NCBI GenBank assembly: GCA_947573015.1
Contig: CANPDS010000003.1
Coordinates: 1-31,375 of the forward strand
Reading direction: 5' to 3'
Origin: an uncultured Muribaculum sp.
GTDB lineage: Bacteria; Bacteroidota; Bacteroidia; Bacteroidales; Muribaculaceae
Length of the DNA: 31,375 nucleotides
The position numbers were made by a program, and so were the translations under genes. Each line of letters begins with the position of its first letter. Positions within the stretch are counted from its first letter, which is position 1. The notes under the pieces were generated by a model that was not told the DNA's origin, made no database searches, and saw nothing but the letters and a program-made list of their open reading frames with translations. Of the stretch, positions 16,237 to 26,300 are shown one piece after another.

Positions 16237-18420
16237 TTAGTCCATCATCCATAGTGAACTGTCCATGGCTTCCTTCATATCCATGTTTTTGGTCATATCC
16301 CAATAGCTGTGGTTCTTATGTACCATTGCTTCTGTTGATACTATCCACGACTGGATCCATCCGGTGAGTGTGCACCATGCGCCCCAGCCATTGTCGGCGT
16401 TTGAGGCCCAGTAGTCCCAGCGGTTGTAGTCGAATGCCCTGAACCAAGATCCGTCAATATCGGGATGTGCCGGACTGTCGACCTGTATGCGCACGAGGAA
16501 GTCGGCGAGATCTTTGACGGCTTTTGCATAGCGTGGGTTGCCTGTGGCATGTGCCGCTTCATTGAGAGAGAAGAACGAGAAGTTGCATGTGTAGAGCATG
16601 TCGGCTACGGGATCGCCGTTGACTGCGATAAGGGGGGCTTCATTCTTACCGTAGGCATCGTTGGAGGTCACAAGGAGTTTGTTCTTATCCTGCTCGGTGC
16701 TTCCTATCTCGTCGCGTATGGCGCCGCATGCCACCTGATTTTCGAGCAGAGCGCCCACTACATCATCGAGCCATTGGCGGTGTTGTGGTGTGTCCTCGAT
16801 CCTTACCAGCCATGCCAACGGCAGCACCATGCGGGCGCGTTGCTGTTGCATACCGTTCTGGGTTAGCCATCGGTCGGGGTAGGCGTCCATCATTATGCGT
16901 ATGCCTTCACGTGCCTTGTCGAGAAGAGGTTGGTAGCCGGTCTTGTCGTAGAGCCATAGATAGCATGCCCACATCCACGACTCAAAGTGGGGATGGAGAT
17001 GCACGAAATCACGGTCGCTGTAGTATCTGATGCCGTTCTTCTCAAGATCGCGCTGCTCTATGGCCGCTCCGAGATAGCCCTGACGCGATGATGTGCGCAG
17101 GTTGGCGAGGATATTCTCAACGATATGGCGGTTCCAGCGCTGGTTGTCCATCATTGACGAAGCGCCGATAGCTCCGAGTATGCAGCGTGCGTTATCGTCG
17201 TTGAAGAATGTGCCTGGATGGGTGTTGGCCCATCCGAGCATGCCATATGAGCAACTGTCAGGATTGTTGCGTGTGTCAGCTCGGAAACATGAAGTATAGA
17301 ACAGGTAGTCGAGAAGCCGCTCGGCTGCCGGGGTGTAGGATCGGTCGCCGGTTATGTCGGATGCAGCGGCCAGCAGCATAGCTGTCTCTCCCTGCACGTC
17401 GGCACGTATGAAGTATCGGTAGAGTTGGCTACCATCAGCGAGTATTGTTGATCCGTGACCTTCCATTACTCCGCGCGAACCGTCGCCCTGAAGCATGTCG
17501 GAGGTGATAGCCGGTCCGAAGAATAGGTTTGGATCACCGTTCTTTGGCTGATACTTGCTGATTTCGGTCACCTCCCATGATGGGTGGATAAACAGGTTGG
17601 CTTTGGTGAGCCATTCGGCACCACGGCGTATGGCACTCACACGTGTGGCATCGTCTACAATGTCATCGGCTTTTAACGACGGGCGTGGGTCGGCATCGAT
17701 AGTGTTGAAAGATAGCTTTTTATCGCGTGTAAGCCAGCGCAGCAGATCTTGCCATACTATTCTCCATGAGTCGACCGGTCCGAACCGTCCCTGTTTGAAT
17801 TGCGACAGGCGCGTGGTGGCTACCATACGGTTGTTGTCGGCAAGGAAGAGTATGGGATGGACTTCAGTATCGGCTAGGCCGAACTGGGCGGTATCGAATC
17901 CTGCCACTTTGGCAAATGCGATCAGCATTGATCGGGTCTCTACCGGGATATATGTGCATCCGTTTATGCCGAGAATGCTCATCTCAGGCAGATCCTTTCC
18001 GAAGAATCGCGATGTCACTACTCCACGTTCGAGCTTGCCCTCTACATTATCAGTTCCAAGGGCATATCCTGGGATGACAGAGGGATATTCGATATACAAT
18101 CGTGCTCCGAGGCGCGATAGATCGGAATATTGCTTTTCGGTGACAGATGTGCGCGAACCGGGATATTCCGAGGCTGTCACTATCAGACCGCTTCCTTTGG
18201 GTAGTGAGGCTATGGCCTCGTCGATGGCCTCATAACGTGCTACTTCAATGTCGTTAAGCAGTAGGGTGCGGTATAGATCGTTGTCGGCGCTCCCCACGAG
18301 CGATACCCGTGGGGTTGCTAATACCGACAGAGTACAGGCCAGAGCTGTCAGGGTGATAGCCGAGCGCATGGCGCTGGAGAGATGGCGCATTGTGGTTGAT
18401 ATATTGCGTCGAATGTTCAT
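16237..18420 (-). CDS. Exported two-domain protein with (alpha/alpha)-barrel-like glycosidase region
   Basis: The ATG at 18420 gives 727 residues (a TTG three codons earlier is the only longer option). The signal peptide probably starts functionally near residue 11 (MRHLSSAMRSAITLTALACTL). Residues about 36-235 look like a Rossmann/GATase-type alpha/beta domain (GSGLIVTASEYPGS, LYIEYPSVIPGYALG, HPILFLADNNRMV, GRFGPVDSWRIVWQDLLRWL). Residues about 258-715 are helical, with repeated aromatic and acidic motifs (GVMEGHGSTILADG, GYLGAAIEQRDLEKNG, FVHLHPHFESWMWACYLW, GSWFRAFDYNRWDYWASNADNGWGAWC), as in six-hairpin glycosidases and lyases. I do not recognise a numbered CAZy family. Candidate catalytic acids are the Glu/Asp in GVMEGHG, HPHFESW and RAFDYNRWDYW. 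It sits between the TIM-barrel lipoprotein pair and the DUF5018 lipoprotein, so it is probably an enzyme of the same degradation path in the periplasm. Confidence 0.8.
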   Translation of the reverse strand: MNIRRNISTTMRHLSSAMRSAITLTALACTLSVLATPRVSLVGSADNDLYRTLLLNDIEVARYEAIDEAIASLPKGSGLIVTASEYPGSRTSVTEKQYSDLSRLGARLYIEYPSVIPGYALGTDNVEGKLERGVVTSRFFGKDLPEMSILGINGCTYIPVETRSMLIAFAKVAGFDTAQFGLADTEVHPILFLADNNRMVATTRLSQFKQGRFGPVDSWRIVWQDLLRWLTRDKKLSFNTIDADPRPSLKADDIVDDATRVSAIRRGAEWLTKANLFIHPSWEVTEISKYQPKNGDPNLFFGPAITSDMLQGDGSRGVMEGHGSTILADGSQLYRYFIRADVQGETAMLLAAASDITGDRSYTPAAERLLDYLFYTSCFRADTRNNPDSCSYGMLGWANTHPGTFFNDDNARCILGAIGASSMMDNQRWNRHIVENILANLRTSSRQGYLGAAIEQRDLEKNGIRYYSDRDFVHLHPHFESWMWACYLWLYDKTGYQPLLDKAREGIRIMMDAYPDRWLTQNGMQQQRARMVLPLAWLVRIEDTPQHRQWLDDVVGALLENQVACGAIRDEIGSTEQDKNKLLVTSNDAYGKNEAPLIAVNGDPVADMLYTCNFSFFSLNEAAHATGNPRYAKAVKDLADFLVRIQVDSPAHPDIDGSWFRAFDYNRWDYWASNADNGWGAWCTLTGWIQSWIVSTEAMVHKNHSYWDMTKNMDMKEAMDSSLWMMD

Positions 18421-18441
18421 AAAGAGCAAAGGGTAGTGGAA

Positions 18442-19551
18442 TTAACGTTTTTTCAATGCGGAAATTTCCTTGTAGAGGGTGCTTACCTGATCCATAGCAC
18501 CGGCAAAGTAGCCGGTGTAGGGCTTACCCTGTTTGAGCTGGCTGTAGAAAGAGATGGAATCGGGACGTCCGGCGCTGTTGGCCTGCAGGATGTGTAGGTC
18601 GCAGGAGTATCCGCCGAATTTGTCGGTCAGCATTCCTTCGGGGTATCCTTCCACTATGCATTCGTGACACATGGCTATGCGACCGGGGAGTGGCGGATCG
18701 TTGATAAGGGCATCATCGCCGGGACATACGTAGCCGCGTTCGTCTACGGGTTTGTCATAGTCCCAGGCTACGGGTATCATGTCCCATACAATGCGGCGAG
18801 GCTCGGCAGAGTCGGCACGTTCGGCAACCCATGCTGCCAGAAGCTTACGGCCATAGAGGTCAGTGCCGTCGACAGAGTCGGGATTGGCCCATAGCTCGTC
18901 GGTAAGGCCTTGGCATTCTGCTGTCCAAGTATCCTCCACTCCTCCTATGCAATAGCGGTTGAGTGTTTCTCCTGGTTGCAGACCCACACGAACGAGCTTG
19001 TCGCCGATGGCATTGCGGAGTACGCCCATCTGGATATCCTGTGGGGTGCCTTCGGCCTGACGTATGTATACGTCGTATATGCCGAACTCATCGGGATTTA
19101 TATTTGCCATGCACCATCCGGCGAAGTCGCACAGAAGACTGTCGGTAAAGTTCATGGTGGAAGGTTCGGCATAGCTCTCGATTACCAGTGTCGGCACGAT
19201 TTCGAGTCCGTGGCGGTCACCTTCGGATTTCCAGTATCCCATCACTCGGCGTGCGTCGTCTGGCTCAAACTGACGGTGGTAGACCACATACAGTTTGTCG
19301 GCACCATACTCGTCGGCAAGCAGGCGTGTAGCATTGGCTATTTCGATGGAGTCGGGTGTCGCTTCGGGATCAAGCGACTCTACCGGGCGCCAGTATCCGC
19401 GCATGGAGTGCTCGGCAAGATCGAGGTCGATCCAATAGGAAGTCTCAAAGCCGGAATGAACGGCAGGTTGTGTTTCAGCCTTTTTGCCGCATGATGTAAG
19501 CGACATGGCTATGGCCGTAATGGCAATTGCTATATCAGAATGTAGTTTCAT
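18442..19551 (-). CDS. Putative TIM-barrel surface lipoprotein, paralog B, unassigned family
   Basis: The protein has 369 residues with a lipobox at C21 (SLTSC) followed by GKKAE, without an acidic export run. The mature chain is a paralog of the preceding 380-residue protein along its full length. Shared blocks are ETSYWIDLDL/ELSYWVDMDL, RGYW, GADKLYVVYHRQFEPDDA, VPTLVIESYAEPSTMNFTD, WCMANINPDEFGIYDVY, AIGDKLVRVGLQPG, GVEDTWTAECQG, RRIVWDMIPVAWDYD and KFGGYSCDLHILQANS. Alternating hydrophobic strand and helix segments give eight strand-like units, as expected for a TIM barrel. Conserved acids at strand ends (DEFGIYDVY, EDTWTAECQG, WDMIPVAWDYD, CDLH) are candidates for catalysis. I cannot assign a known glycoside hydrolase family. 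It starts 11 bases after the paralog stops. Confidence 0.82.
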   Translation of the reverse strand: MKLHSDIAIAITAIAMSLTSCGKKAETQPAVHSGFETSYWIDLDLAEHSMRGYWRPVESLDPEATPDSIEIANATRLLADEYGADKLYVVYHRQFEPDDARRVMGYWKSEGDRHGLEIVPTLVIESYAEPSTMNFTDSLLCDFAGWCMANINPDEFGIYDVYIRQAEGTPQDIQMGVLRNAIGDKLVRVGLQPGETLNRYCIGGVEDTWTAECQGLTDELWANPDSVDGTDLYGRKLLAAWVAERADSAEPRRIVWDMIPVAWDYDKPVDERGYVCPGDDALINDPPLPGRIAMCHECIVEGYPEGMLTDKFGGYSCDLHILQANSAGRPDSISFYSQLKQGKPYTGYFAGAMDQVSTLYKEISALKKR

Positions 19552-19562
19552 GGGGGTGGAGG

Positions 19563-20705
19563 TTATTTAAGGCTTTTGTATAGGTTGCCGATCTCGGTCA
19601 TGGCTGCTGCGAAGTCGCCGGTGTAGGCAACATTTGTACGCAGAGCTTCGTAGAAAGAGGGATTTTCGCCACGTCCACCGCTGTTGGCCTGCAGTATGTG
19701 GAGGTCGCATGAGTAGCCCCCAAACTTCTGGTTGTCCATACCGCCGGTATAGCATCCCATTATGTATTTGTGGCAGAGATCGATGCGCCCCGGCACAGGA
19801 GGATCGTTCTTGAACTGGTCGTCGCCGGGACAATCGTAGGATAGCTCGTCGTCAATGTCGTAATCCCAGGCCACAGGTATCATATCCCACACGATGGGTC
19901 GGCTCTCACCGTTGACACGCTCGTTGACCCACTCTTCGAGCAGTATGCGGCCATATTTCTTGTGGCCACGATAATATACTGGATTTTCCCATAGCTCGTT
20001 GGTGCGTCCCTGACATTCTGCGGTCCATGTATCTTCGACACCGGCTTTGTATACGGAGTTGAGAGCCACACCGGGCTGTAGGCCTACACGTATGAGTTTG
20101 TCGCCGATGGCACTTTTTATGGCCTGAAGTTGTAGGTCCTGGGTGGAGCCTTGAGCATCGCGGGTATATACGTCGTAGATACCGAACTCGTCGGCGTTGA
20201 CATTGGCCATGCACCACTTGGCGAAGTCGATTATCTCGGTATCAGTGAAATTCATGCTCTGTGGGTTGGCGTATGACTGTAGCACGACAGTGGGTACGAT
20301 CTTGAGTTTCTTCTTGTCGCCGTAGCTTTTCCACATGCGAAGCACATATTGCGCATCATCCGGATCAAACTGGCGGTGGTATACCACGTAGAGTTTGTTG
20401 GCTCCGTATTCGTAGCTCAGACGGTTGCATGTGTTCTGCACGTAGGATGGTTCCGGTATATTCTCAGGATTACGCTCGTTGATGTTATACCAATATCCGC
20501 GCAGATGGTTGCCGTATAGGTCCATATCGACCCAGTAGGAGAGTTCAAAGTCGGTAGGACGGGTGGCCTGTCCGGGAGTGTCACCTTCGTTGTCGCCGGG
20601 TTGTGGTGCCGGAGTATCGTCATCTGAAGAGCATGCTGCGCATACACATATTGCCATTGCAGCTACTGCAGGAGCTATCTTATATATAAAATTCTTGATA
20701 ATCAT
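19563..20705 (-). CDS. Putative TIM-barrel surface lipoprotein, paralog A, unassigned family
   Basis: The protein has 380 residues with a lipobox at C25 (CVCAAC) followed by SSDDDT, an aspartate-rich export signal, so it is probably on the outer surface. After a low-complexity linker (PGDNEGDTPGQA) the catalytic-like domain begins at FELSYWVDMDLYGNHLRGYW. Strand candidates in order: LSYWVDM, KLYVVYHR, LKIVPTVVL, EFGIYDVY, LIRVGLQP, EDTWTAECQ, PIVWDMIPVAWD and GYSCDLHIL, which fits a (beta/alpha)8 barrel. Two paralogs side by side in one operon suggest division of labour, for instance surface against periplasm, because only this copy has the acidic export run. It lies 23 bases after the DUF3823 gene. 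A glycoside hydrolase role is inference from fold and context. Confidence 0.82.
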   Translation of the reverse strand: MIIKNFIYKIAPAVAAMAICVCAACSSDDDTPAPQPGDNEGDTPGQATRPTDFELSYWVDMDLYGNHLRGYWYNINERNPENIPEPSYVQNTCNRLSYEYGANKLYVVYHRQFDPDDAQYVLRMWKSYGDKKKLKIVPTVVLQSYANPQSMNFTDTEIIDFAKWCMANVNADEFGIYDVYTRDAQGSTQDLQLQAIKSAIGDKLIRVGLQPGVALNSVYKAGVEDTWTAECQGRTNELWENPVYYRGHKKYGRILLEEWVNERVNGESRPIVWDMIPVAWDYDIDDELSYDCPGDDQFKNDPPVPGRIDLCHKYIMGCYTGGMDNQKFGGYSCDLHILQANSGGRGENPSFYEALRTNVAYTGDFAAAMTEIGNLYKSLK

Positions 20706-20728
20706 AAGATTTAGGGTGTTTTAAGGAG

Positions 20729-21412
20729 TTATAACGTGATACGTACAGCCGGCGCGTAGTTGTATTTGGCTTCTGGCACGTCGACTATAGCGCCTACACG
20801 GAAGAAGTAAGACTTACCCTCTTTCAGTTTCGACGAATTGGCCGGTATGTTGAGGTTTATGTCAAATTTCTGTGGTGCCTTGAAGCGCTCGCCTACGGCC
20901 ATCTCTACCTTGACGGTGTTCATCTGATAGCCTACCGTGGGTTCGGGGAACACGAATAGTCCGATGGTCCTTACCTTGTCAAATCCGGTCTGTACGAGGG
21001 TGAATGATGCGCGGATCACATCGCCGTTGCGGTATATCACCACATCCTCCAGACGAAGGTATGGCTTAACGAGAAAGTCGACCTGAGTGGCGCCTTTCAC
21101 CCTTACCTGGCGAGGGTCAAGCGGCTCGAAGTTGCCTCGCACAGGAGTCATGGTGTAGTTGCCGGAAAACATGAGGTTGTTGCGATATGTTCCGTCATTT
21201 TTCACAATCATGGTCTCGATGGTGGAATATCCTTCCTCAAGATATTCGATTACAGTTCCGTTGTAGATATCCTGCTCCACGAGCTCACCGGTCTCTTCAT
21301 CAATGAATGATCCGAATATCGATGAGTCGGGGGCATCGTAATTATCTTTTTCACACGATGCGGCAGTGACGAGCAGCAGCGCCATCATCGCGAATATGCT
21401 TAGTTTTTTCAT
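20729..21412 (-). CDS. DUF3823-type lipoprotein, SusE-like position
   Basis: The protein has 227 residues with a signal ending in AASC (lipid cysteine 20). The mature start NYDAPDSSIFGSFIDEETGELV is typical of DUF3823 proteins: a carboxypeptidase-regulatory-like beta-sandwich (about 27-120, FSGNYTMTPVRGNFEPL) followed by a second beta domain (about 125-227, ASFTLVQTGFDKVRTIGLFVF ending in APAVRITL). Family members are encoded directly after susD and are thought to be glycan-binding surface proteins, equivalent to SusE. It lies 36 bases after susD and 23 bases before the paralog pair. No acidic export run follows the cysteine (EKDNY has mixed charge), so surface display is less certain than for its neighbours. 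Confidence 0.88.
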   Translation of the reverse strand: MKKLSIFAMMALLLVTAASCEKDNYDAPDSSIFGSFIDEETGELVEQDIYNGTVIEYLEEGYSTIETMIVKNDGTYRNNLMFSGNYTMTPVRGNFEPLDPRQVRVKGATQVDFLVKPYLRLEDVVIYRNGDVIRASFTLVQTGFDKVRTIGLFVFPEPTVGYQMNTVKVEMAVGERFKAPQKFDINLNIPANSSKLKEGKSYFFRVGAIVDVPEAKYNYAPAVRITL

Positions 21413-21448
21413 ATTTCAGATTGTGTTGTGATTATGTATACTCAGGCA

Positions 21449-23341
21449 TCAATACTGCGGATTCTGGATAAGACCATTGGCTGTAGTGCCCGGGATGGCA
21501 TGGTAATACATTCGTTCGAGGAATGTGAACTTGGCTACGCGCTGAATGTCGGCGCGGATGAAGATGTATTTGGCCGGATTCTCGCGAAGGTCAATCACTG
21601 GCAGAAGCGCATGCATAGTAGAGGCGTTGCATAGAGTGTGGTACTCGCGGCGACGGTGCAGATCCCAGAAGTGCTTGTTCTCAAATGCCAGCTCCACTAT
21701 ACGTTCGCGCTGCACGTTGTCGGCTGTCAGTTCTATGTCGACAGTGTGGGCTGCACGGCGGCGTATGTCGTTAAGCGCTTTCTTTGCAATATCACGGGCA
21801 CCTCCGGCGGTATATCCGCTTTCGACCACAGCTTCGGCGTAATTCAGGAGCACTTCAGCATAGCGTATGTCGATATAGTCGGTGATGCCTTTTGAATATC
21901 CGTATACCACATCGATGCGCTCGTCGAGGAATTTCTTGAAGCTGAATCCGGTGCGGGTGTAGTTGCCACCCTCGGTGTCAAAGCCAGAGTAGTCGGTCTT
22001 GTTGGGACCTCCGAACACGTAATATGTTTTTCCGTCCGAGGGATTGTTGAATGGATTGCCTGAGTAGATACATGGCGTGCCGTCAGGCTTGATGTATCCG
22101 GCCTGGATGTTGATAGTGGTGTTTTTCCACTGTGTGCCAGGTAAGATTACGGTGCCCCACAGGCGTGCATCCTTTCCTTCGAATATGCCATATGGTGTGT
22201 CGAACTTGCGGTAGCGCTTTGATGCATTGAATCCTGAGTAGTCGGTAAGGTCGTTTGCGGCATCGGAGGTTACGATAGGAGCGCTGTGACCTGGATTGCT
22301 GTAGTTTTCATACATGTCGACAAGCTCAAGATTTGGATTCATGCGTCCTGGGTGAGGCCATCCGTTGGCGAGCTGCGACGGACCGTAATAAATGTTGTAA
22401 TTGTGGCCGTAGTCCTCCTTAGTAAAACCTTTTATGAATATTGTCTCTTCCGGAGCACGGGATGGATCCTCAAACATCTCGCGGTAATTTTCGGCGGCTT
22501 CCTCAGCGTTGGCCGGAGATGGTTTGTAGAGCGAGAATTTATGGGAGTTCATCACTTCGGCGGCAGCTTTTATGGCGGCTTCGTAATAGCCCTGCGCAAG
22601 ATCAGATGTTAGCCCAACGAGATTGAGGTCGGCGGCTACGCCTGATAGTGGGGCACGCGATCCGAATTTTGCTATTGACGCAGCATGGAGCGCTGCACGC
22701 GACTTGAGGGCATAGGCCACCCATTTTGTGGCGCGACGAGAATTGCCTTCCCATGCCGATGGCAGATTCTCGGCAGCTATGTCGAGCTGGTACAGACAGT
22801 GGTCCCAGGTCTCTTCCTCGGTGCTGCGTGGAACTTTCAGAGCCTCTACGTCGCCTTCCCATTTTTGCAGCTGGTCGATTATAGGTACACCCCCGTAGCG
22901 CTTGGCAAGGGCATAGTAGATATAACCTTTGATGAATGCCACCTCACCGATCATGGATTTGCGCTGATCGTCGGAAACGGAGAGTGTCGGGATCACTTCG
23001 GTAAGGTTGTTTACATCGCGTAGCAGTTTATAGGCATCTTCCCACCATAGGAAGTTGTTGGCTGTGAGATGTGCCTGATACTCGGAGTGTGTGGCCTCTT
23101 CGGTAAACATGGCTGTGCACATGTTCTCACCTACATAATCGTTGAAGCCTCCGCGCAGGAAGTTGAAATCCTCTATCGGTAGCTGCGAGTATAGGTTGGC
23201 CATGTATAGCTCCACACCTTCCGGCTCGGAGAACAGGGCGTCGGCATTGAGCTTATCCTTAGGCTCAAGCTCAAGGAAGTCAGAGCATCCGCACAGGGTT
23301 ATAGTGGCGGCGATGAGTCCGGCTTTAAATATATTGTTCAT
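21449..23341 (-). CDS. SusD-like surface glycan-binding lipoprotein (PUL 2)
   Basis: This RagB/SusD-family protein has 630 residues. The signal ends in LCGC (lipid cysteine 19), then the hallmark SDFLELEPKDKLNADALFSEPEG. The conserved late helix IDIRYAEVLLNYAEAVVESG and the ending NGLIQNPQY are diagnostic. It forms the lid on the SusC barrel encoded 12 bases upstream. The protein is longer than the PUL 1 SusD and carries extended loops (about residues 330-430, NPFNNPSDGKTYYVFGGPNK), which may shape a different binding surface. Confidence 0.96.
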   Translation of the reverse strand: MNNIFKAGLIAATITLCGCSDFLELEPKDKLNADALFSEPEGVELYMANLYSQLPIEDFNFLRGGFNDYVGENMCTAMFTEEATHSEYQAHLTANNFLWWEDAYKLLRDVNNLTEVIPTLSVSDDQRKSMIGEVAFIKGYIYYALAKRYGGVPIIDQLQKWEGDVEALKVPRSTEEETWDHCLYQLDIAAENLPSAWEGNSRRATKWVAYALKSRAALHAASIAKFGSRAPLSGVAADLNLVGLTSDLAQGYYEAAIKAAAEVMNSHKFSLYKPSPANAEEAAENYREMFEDPSRAPEETIFIKGFTKEDYGHNYNIYYGPSQLANGWPHPGRMNPNLELVDMYENYSNPGHSAPIVTSDAANDLTDYSGFNASKRYRKFDTPYGIFEGKDARLWGTVILPGTQWKNTTINIQAGYIKPDGTPCIYSGNPFNNPSDGKTYYVFGGPNKTDYSGFDTEGGNYTRTGFSFKKFLDERIDVVYGYSKGITDYIDIRYAEVLLNYAEAVVESGYTAGGARDIAKKALNDIRRRAAHTVDIELTADNVQRERIVELAFENKHFWDLHRRREYHTLCNASTMHALLPVIDLRENPAKYIFIRADIQRVAKFTFLERMYYHAIPGTTANGLIQNPQY

Positions 23342-23353
23342 AATTTGGTCGGA

Positions 23354-26300
23354 TTAGAAATTGATGGAGAAACCTACGTTGTAGCTGCGGGTGATCGGGT
23401 AGGTGAATCCCGAGCTGTTGGTGCCTTCGATCTTCTCGGGGTCGAAAGCTTTTACAAATGGGTCGCAGATGGTGAATACGTTGTGGGCGTTGAAATATAC
23501 GCGGATATTGTCTATGCCTACCTTGCGCGGTATCTTGTTGGGGATAGTGTAGCCAAGTTCGATACTCTTCATGCGCACGTAGGATGCATTCTTGCGCCAG
23601 ATGTCGCTCTCATAGTAGATTGATCCGGCATCGGTGACGAGGCGTGTGGCTGGCCATTTGCCTGGAATCCACTCGCTGTTGGAGTCGTATGGATCGGCAC
23701 GGTGCCAGCGGTCGGCGAAGTAGGCCGGAGTGTTGAGATCGAATGCGAGCATTTCGGCATATACTTCCTTGAAGCGCACGGTGTATTCACCAGAACCTTG
23801 GAATACTGTGCTGAAGTCGAAGCCTTTCCATGCGGCGCTGAGTGTGAGTCCATAGTATATTTTCGGTTGGGCGTTGAAGAAGATCGGCATCATGTCCTTG
23901 CCGTCGATCACACCGTCGCCGTTGACATCGACATACTGGTAGTCGCCTGGGAGAGTGAGTGTGTTGCCGTTGGCTCCATTCTGCACGGGTGCGTATATTA
24001 TGGCTTCCTCGCTTGTAAACTGATTCTGCACCTTGTAGCCCCATGCAAAGTCGGAGTAGCGGTTGTCAACACCGTTGCGCCAGCGGTCCATGCTGTTGGC
24101 GTATGGCGCATGCTCTACATAGCGGTTCATGGTACGGGAATAGTTGAAGTTGGCACGCACACCGAAGAAGAAGTCGCCGAAACGGTCGTTGTAGGTTACG
24201 CCGAGATCAAGACCGCGCACACGGTCGCTATTGAGGTTTTCCTGAGGAAGAGTTGCGCCGAATGTATTCGGTAGGGAAGTAAGGCGGGTGGCCATCAGAC
24301 CTTTGCGGTCGCGCTGATACACATCAAACTCAAATGACAGGCGGTTGTTGAATAGTCCGAGATCAATGCCGAAATCAGTGGTGTGGGATGTATACCATGT
24401 GAGATGTTCGTTGACGAGGGCAGGTGATGCGGCGCCTTCTGTCCATGTGCCGTTGATAAATTCATAACCACCCCCACCTTCAAGGCTATAGCCTGTGATA
24501 TATTGGAATGGTGCACTTCCGGCATCCTCACCGAGCACACCGTAGGATGCACGTAACTTGAGGTTGCTGATGAAAGGCAGAGCGCGCATGAATGATTCCT
24601 GAGAGATGCGCCAACCGGCCGATACCACCGGGAAGAATCCCCATCTGCCATCCTTTGGATATCGGTATGATCCGTCGTAACGGAATGCGAAATCGATGAG
24701 ATATTTGTCGCGGAAGCCGTAGTTTAGACGTCCGATAAGTGCGGCATTGGTCTGTTCGTCCTCTATGCCGGAGTTGGTCTGATTGTTTATGCTGGCTTGA
24801 TCTACCTGATCTATGGTATAGAAGCTGTATTCACGTTTGAGCGAAGACACACGACTGTTGTATTTGTGGGCTTCCCATACGATGGTTGCGTCTACGGTGT
24901 GGTCCTCAAGAAATTTATTGTTGTAGGTCAAGAAGCCTTGGAATGTGAGCATATCGATATCGGTGTTGCCGTTGGATATGCTCGACGGGCTGTTTTTCTT
25001 GGTGGCCTGATAGGGTATCTCTGCGTTTGGATCGTAGGTATAGATATTGTACGCCTTGTTGAGGGTCTTGGTGAGTATGCGGGCATTATCGAAAGCACCG
25101 ACAGCCTTTATGGCAAGCCCTTTTACGAAAGGCACTGTATATTTTAACTCGATCGATGAGTTGATCTTCTGATTTTTCAGTTGAGTGTAGCCAGATATGT
25201 CGGAGTTGGCGAGAGCCACAGGATTGAGGAATCGCTGGTAGCCGAGGTATTCAGGATTTCCGTTTGCGAAGGCTTCTGTGTTGGGAAGCGCTGTGCGTGT
25301 GCCGTAATATATATTGTGAAAACCCTGGGAGGGTGAGTTTTTTATGTCGTATAGGCCTGATACTTTTACTTCGGTGCTGAAATGTTTGGTCAGTTGTGCT
25401 GATATATTGGTGCGGAATGTATACTTGTTGTAGTTGAGGTCGCCGCTTTTCAGAAGACCGTTGTCGTTTACATAGCCGAGGCTCAGGAAGTAGGTGTACT
25501 TATCGGTTCCGCCTGAAGCCGACAGATTGTGTTGCTGCTGGGTAGAATAGTCGCGCATGGTAAGACCATACCAGTCGGTGGTCTCTCCCGCCATTTCTCT
25601 GGCCAGTTCCTCTGGAGTGTAATACGGTGCGTTTCCGGCATTAAGGTTAGCGTCGTTGCGCATTGAGGCATATTCCGCACGGTTGGCCATGCGTGGCATG
25701 TCGGTAGGTTTCTGCCATCCGAATGTCATGTTATAGTTGAATTTGGCGCGTCCTTCCTGTCCTTTTTTGGTCGTAACGATCACTACGCCGTTGGCTGCCT
25801 TAAGACCGTATACCGCCGCCGAGGCATCCTTTATGATGGAGATGCTTTCGATATCCTGAGGGTTTAGTCGCTGGAAGTCGGTGCCTCCGAGGTCCTGCGG
25901 TATACCGTCTATTACGTATAGAGGAGTGCCGAATCCACGGATGTTGATCATGGTGTTGAAATCACCTGGCTCGCCTGAATTCTGGCGTATCTGCAGACCT
26001 GGCATTTTGCCTTCGATACTCTGCGCGAGTGAGGAGTGTGTGGTGGTAAGCAGTTCCTTGCTGTTGATGTTGGTGACAGCTCCTGTGAGAGTCTCCTTTT
26101 TTCGTGTGGAGTATCCAACTACGACCACATCGTCGAGCTTTGTGGCATCCTCTGTCATCTTTATTTCAGCTCCGTCGAGGTCGGATGCTTTTACAGTCAG
26201 AGGTCTGAATCCGATATACTTGAATGTGATAGTGGAGCCGGCTTTTACCCGCATGGCAAATTTGCCATCGAGATTGGTGGCGGTCCCTTGTGAGGTGCCG

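Noticed and set aside
17555..18235. A 226-codon plus-strand frame inside the 727-residue protein gene
   Set aside because: The minus-strand frame has a signal peptide, operon spacing and coherent domains; the antisense product is Ser/Arg-rich without domains.
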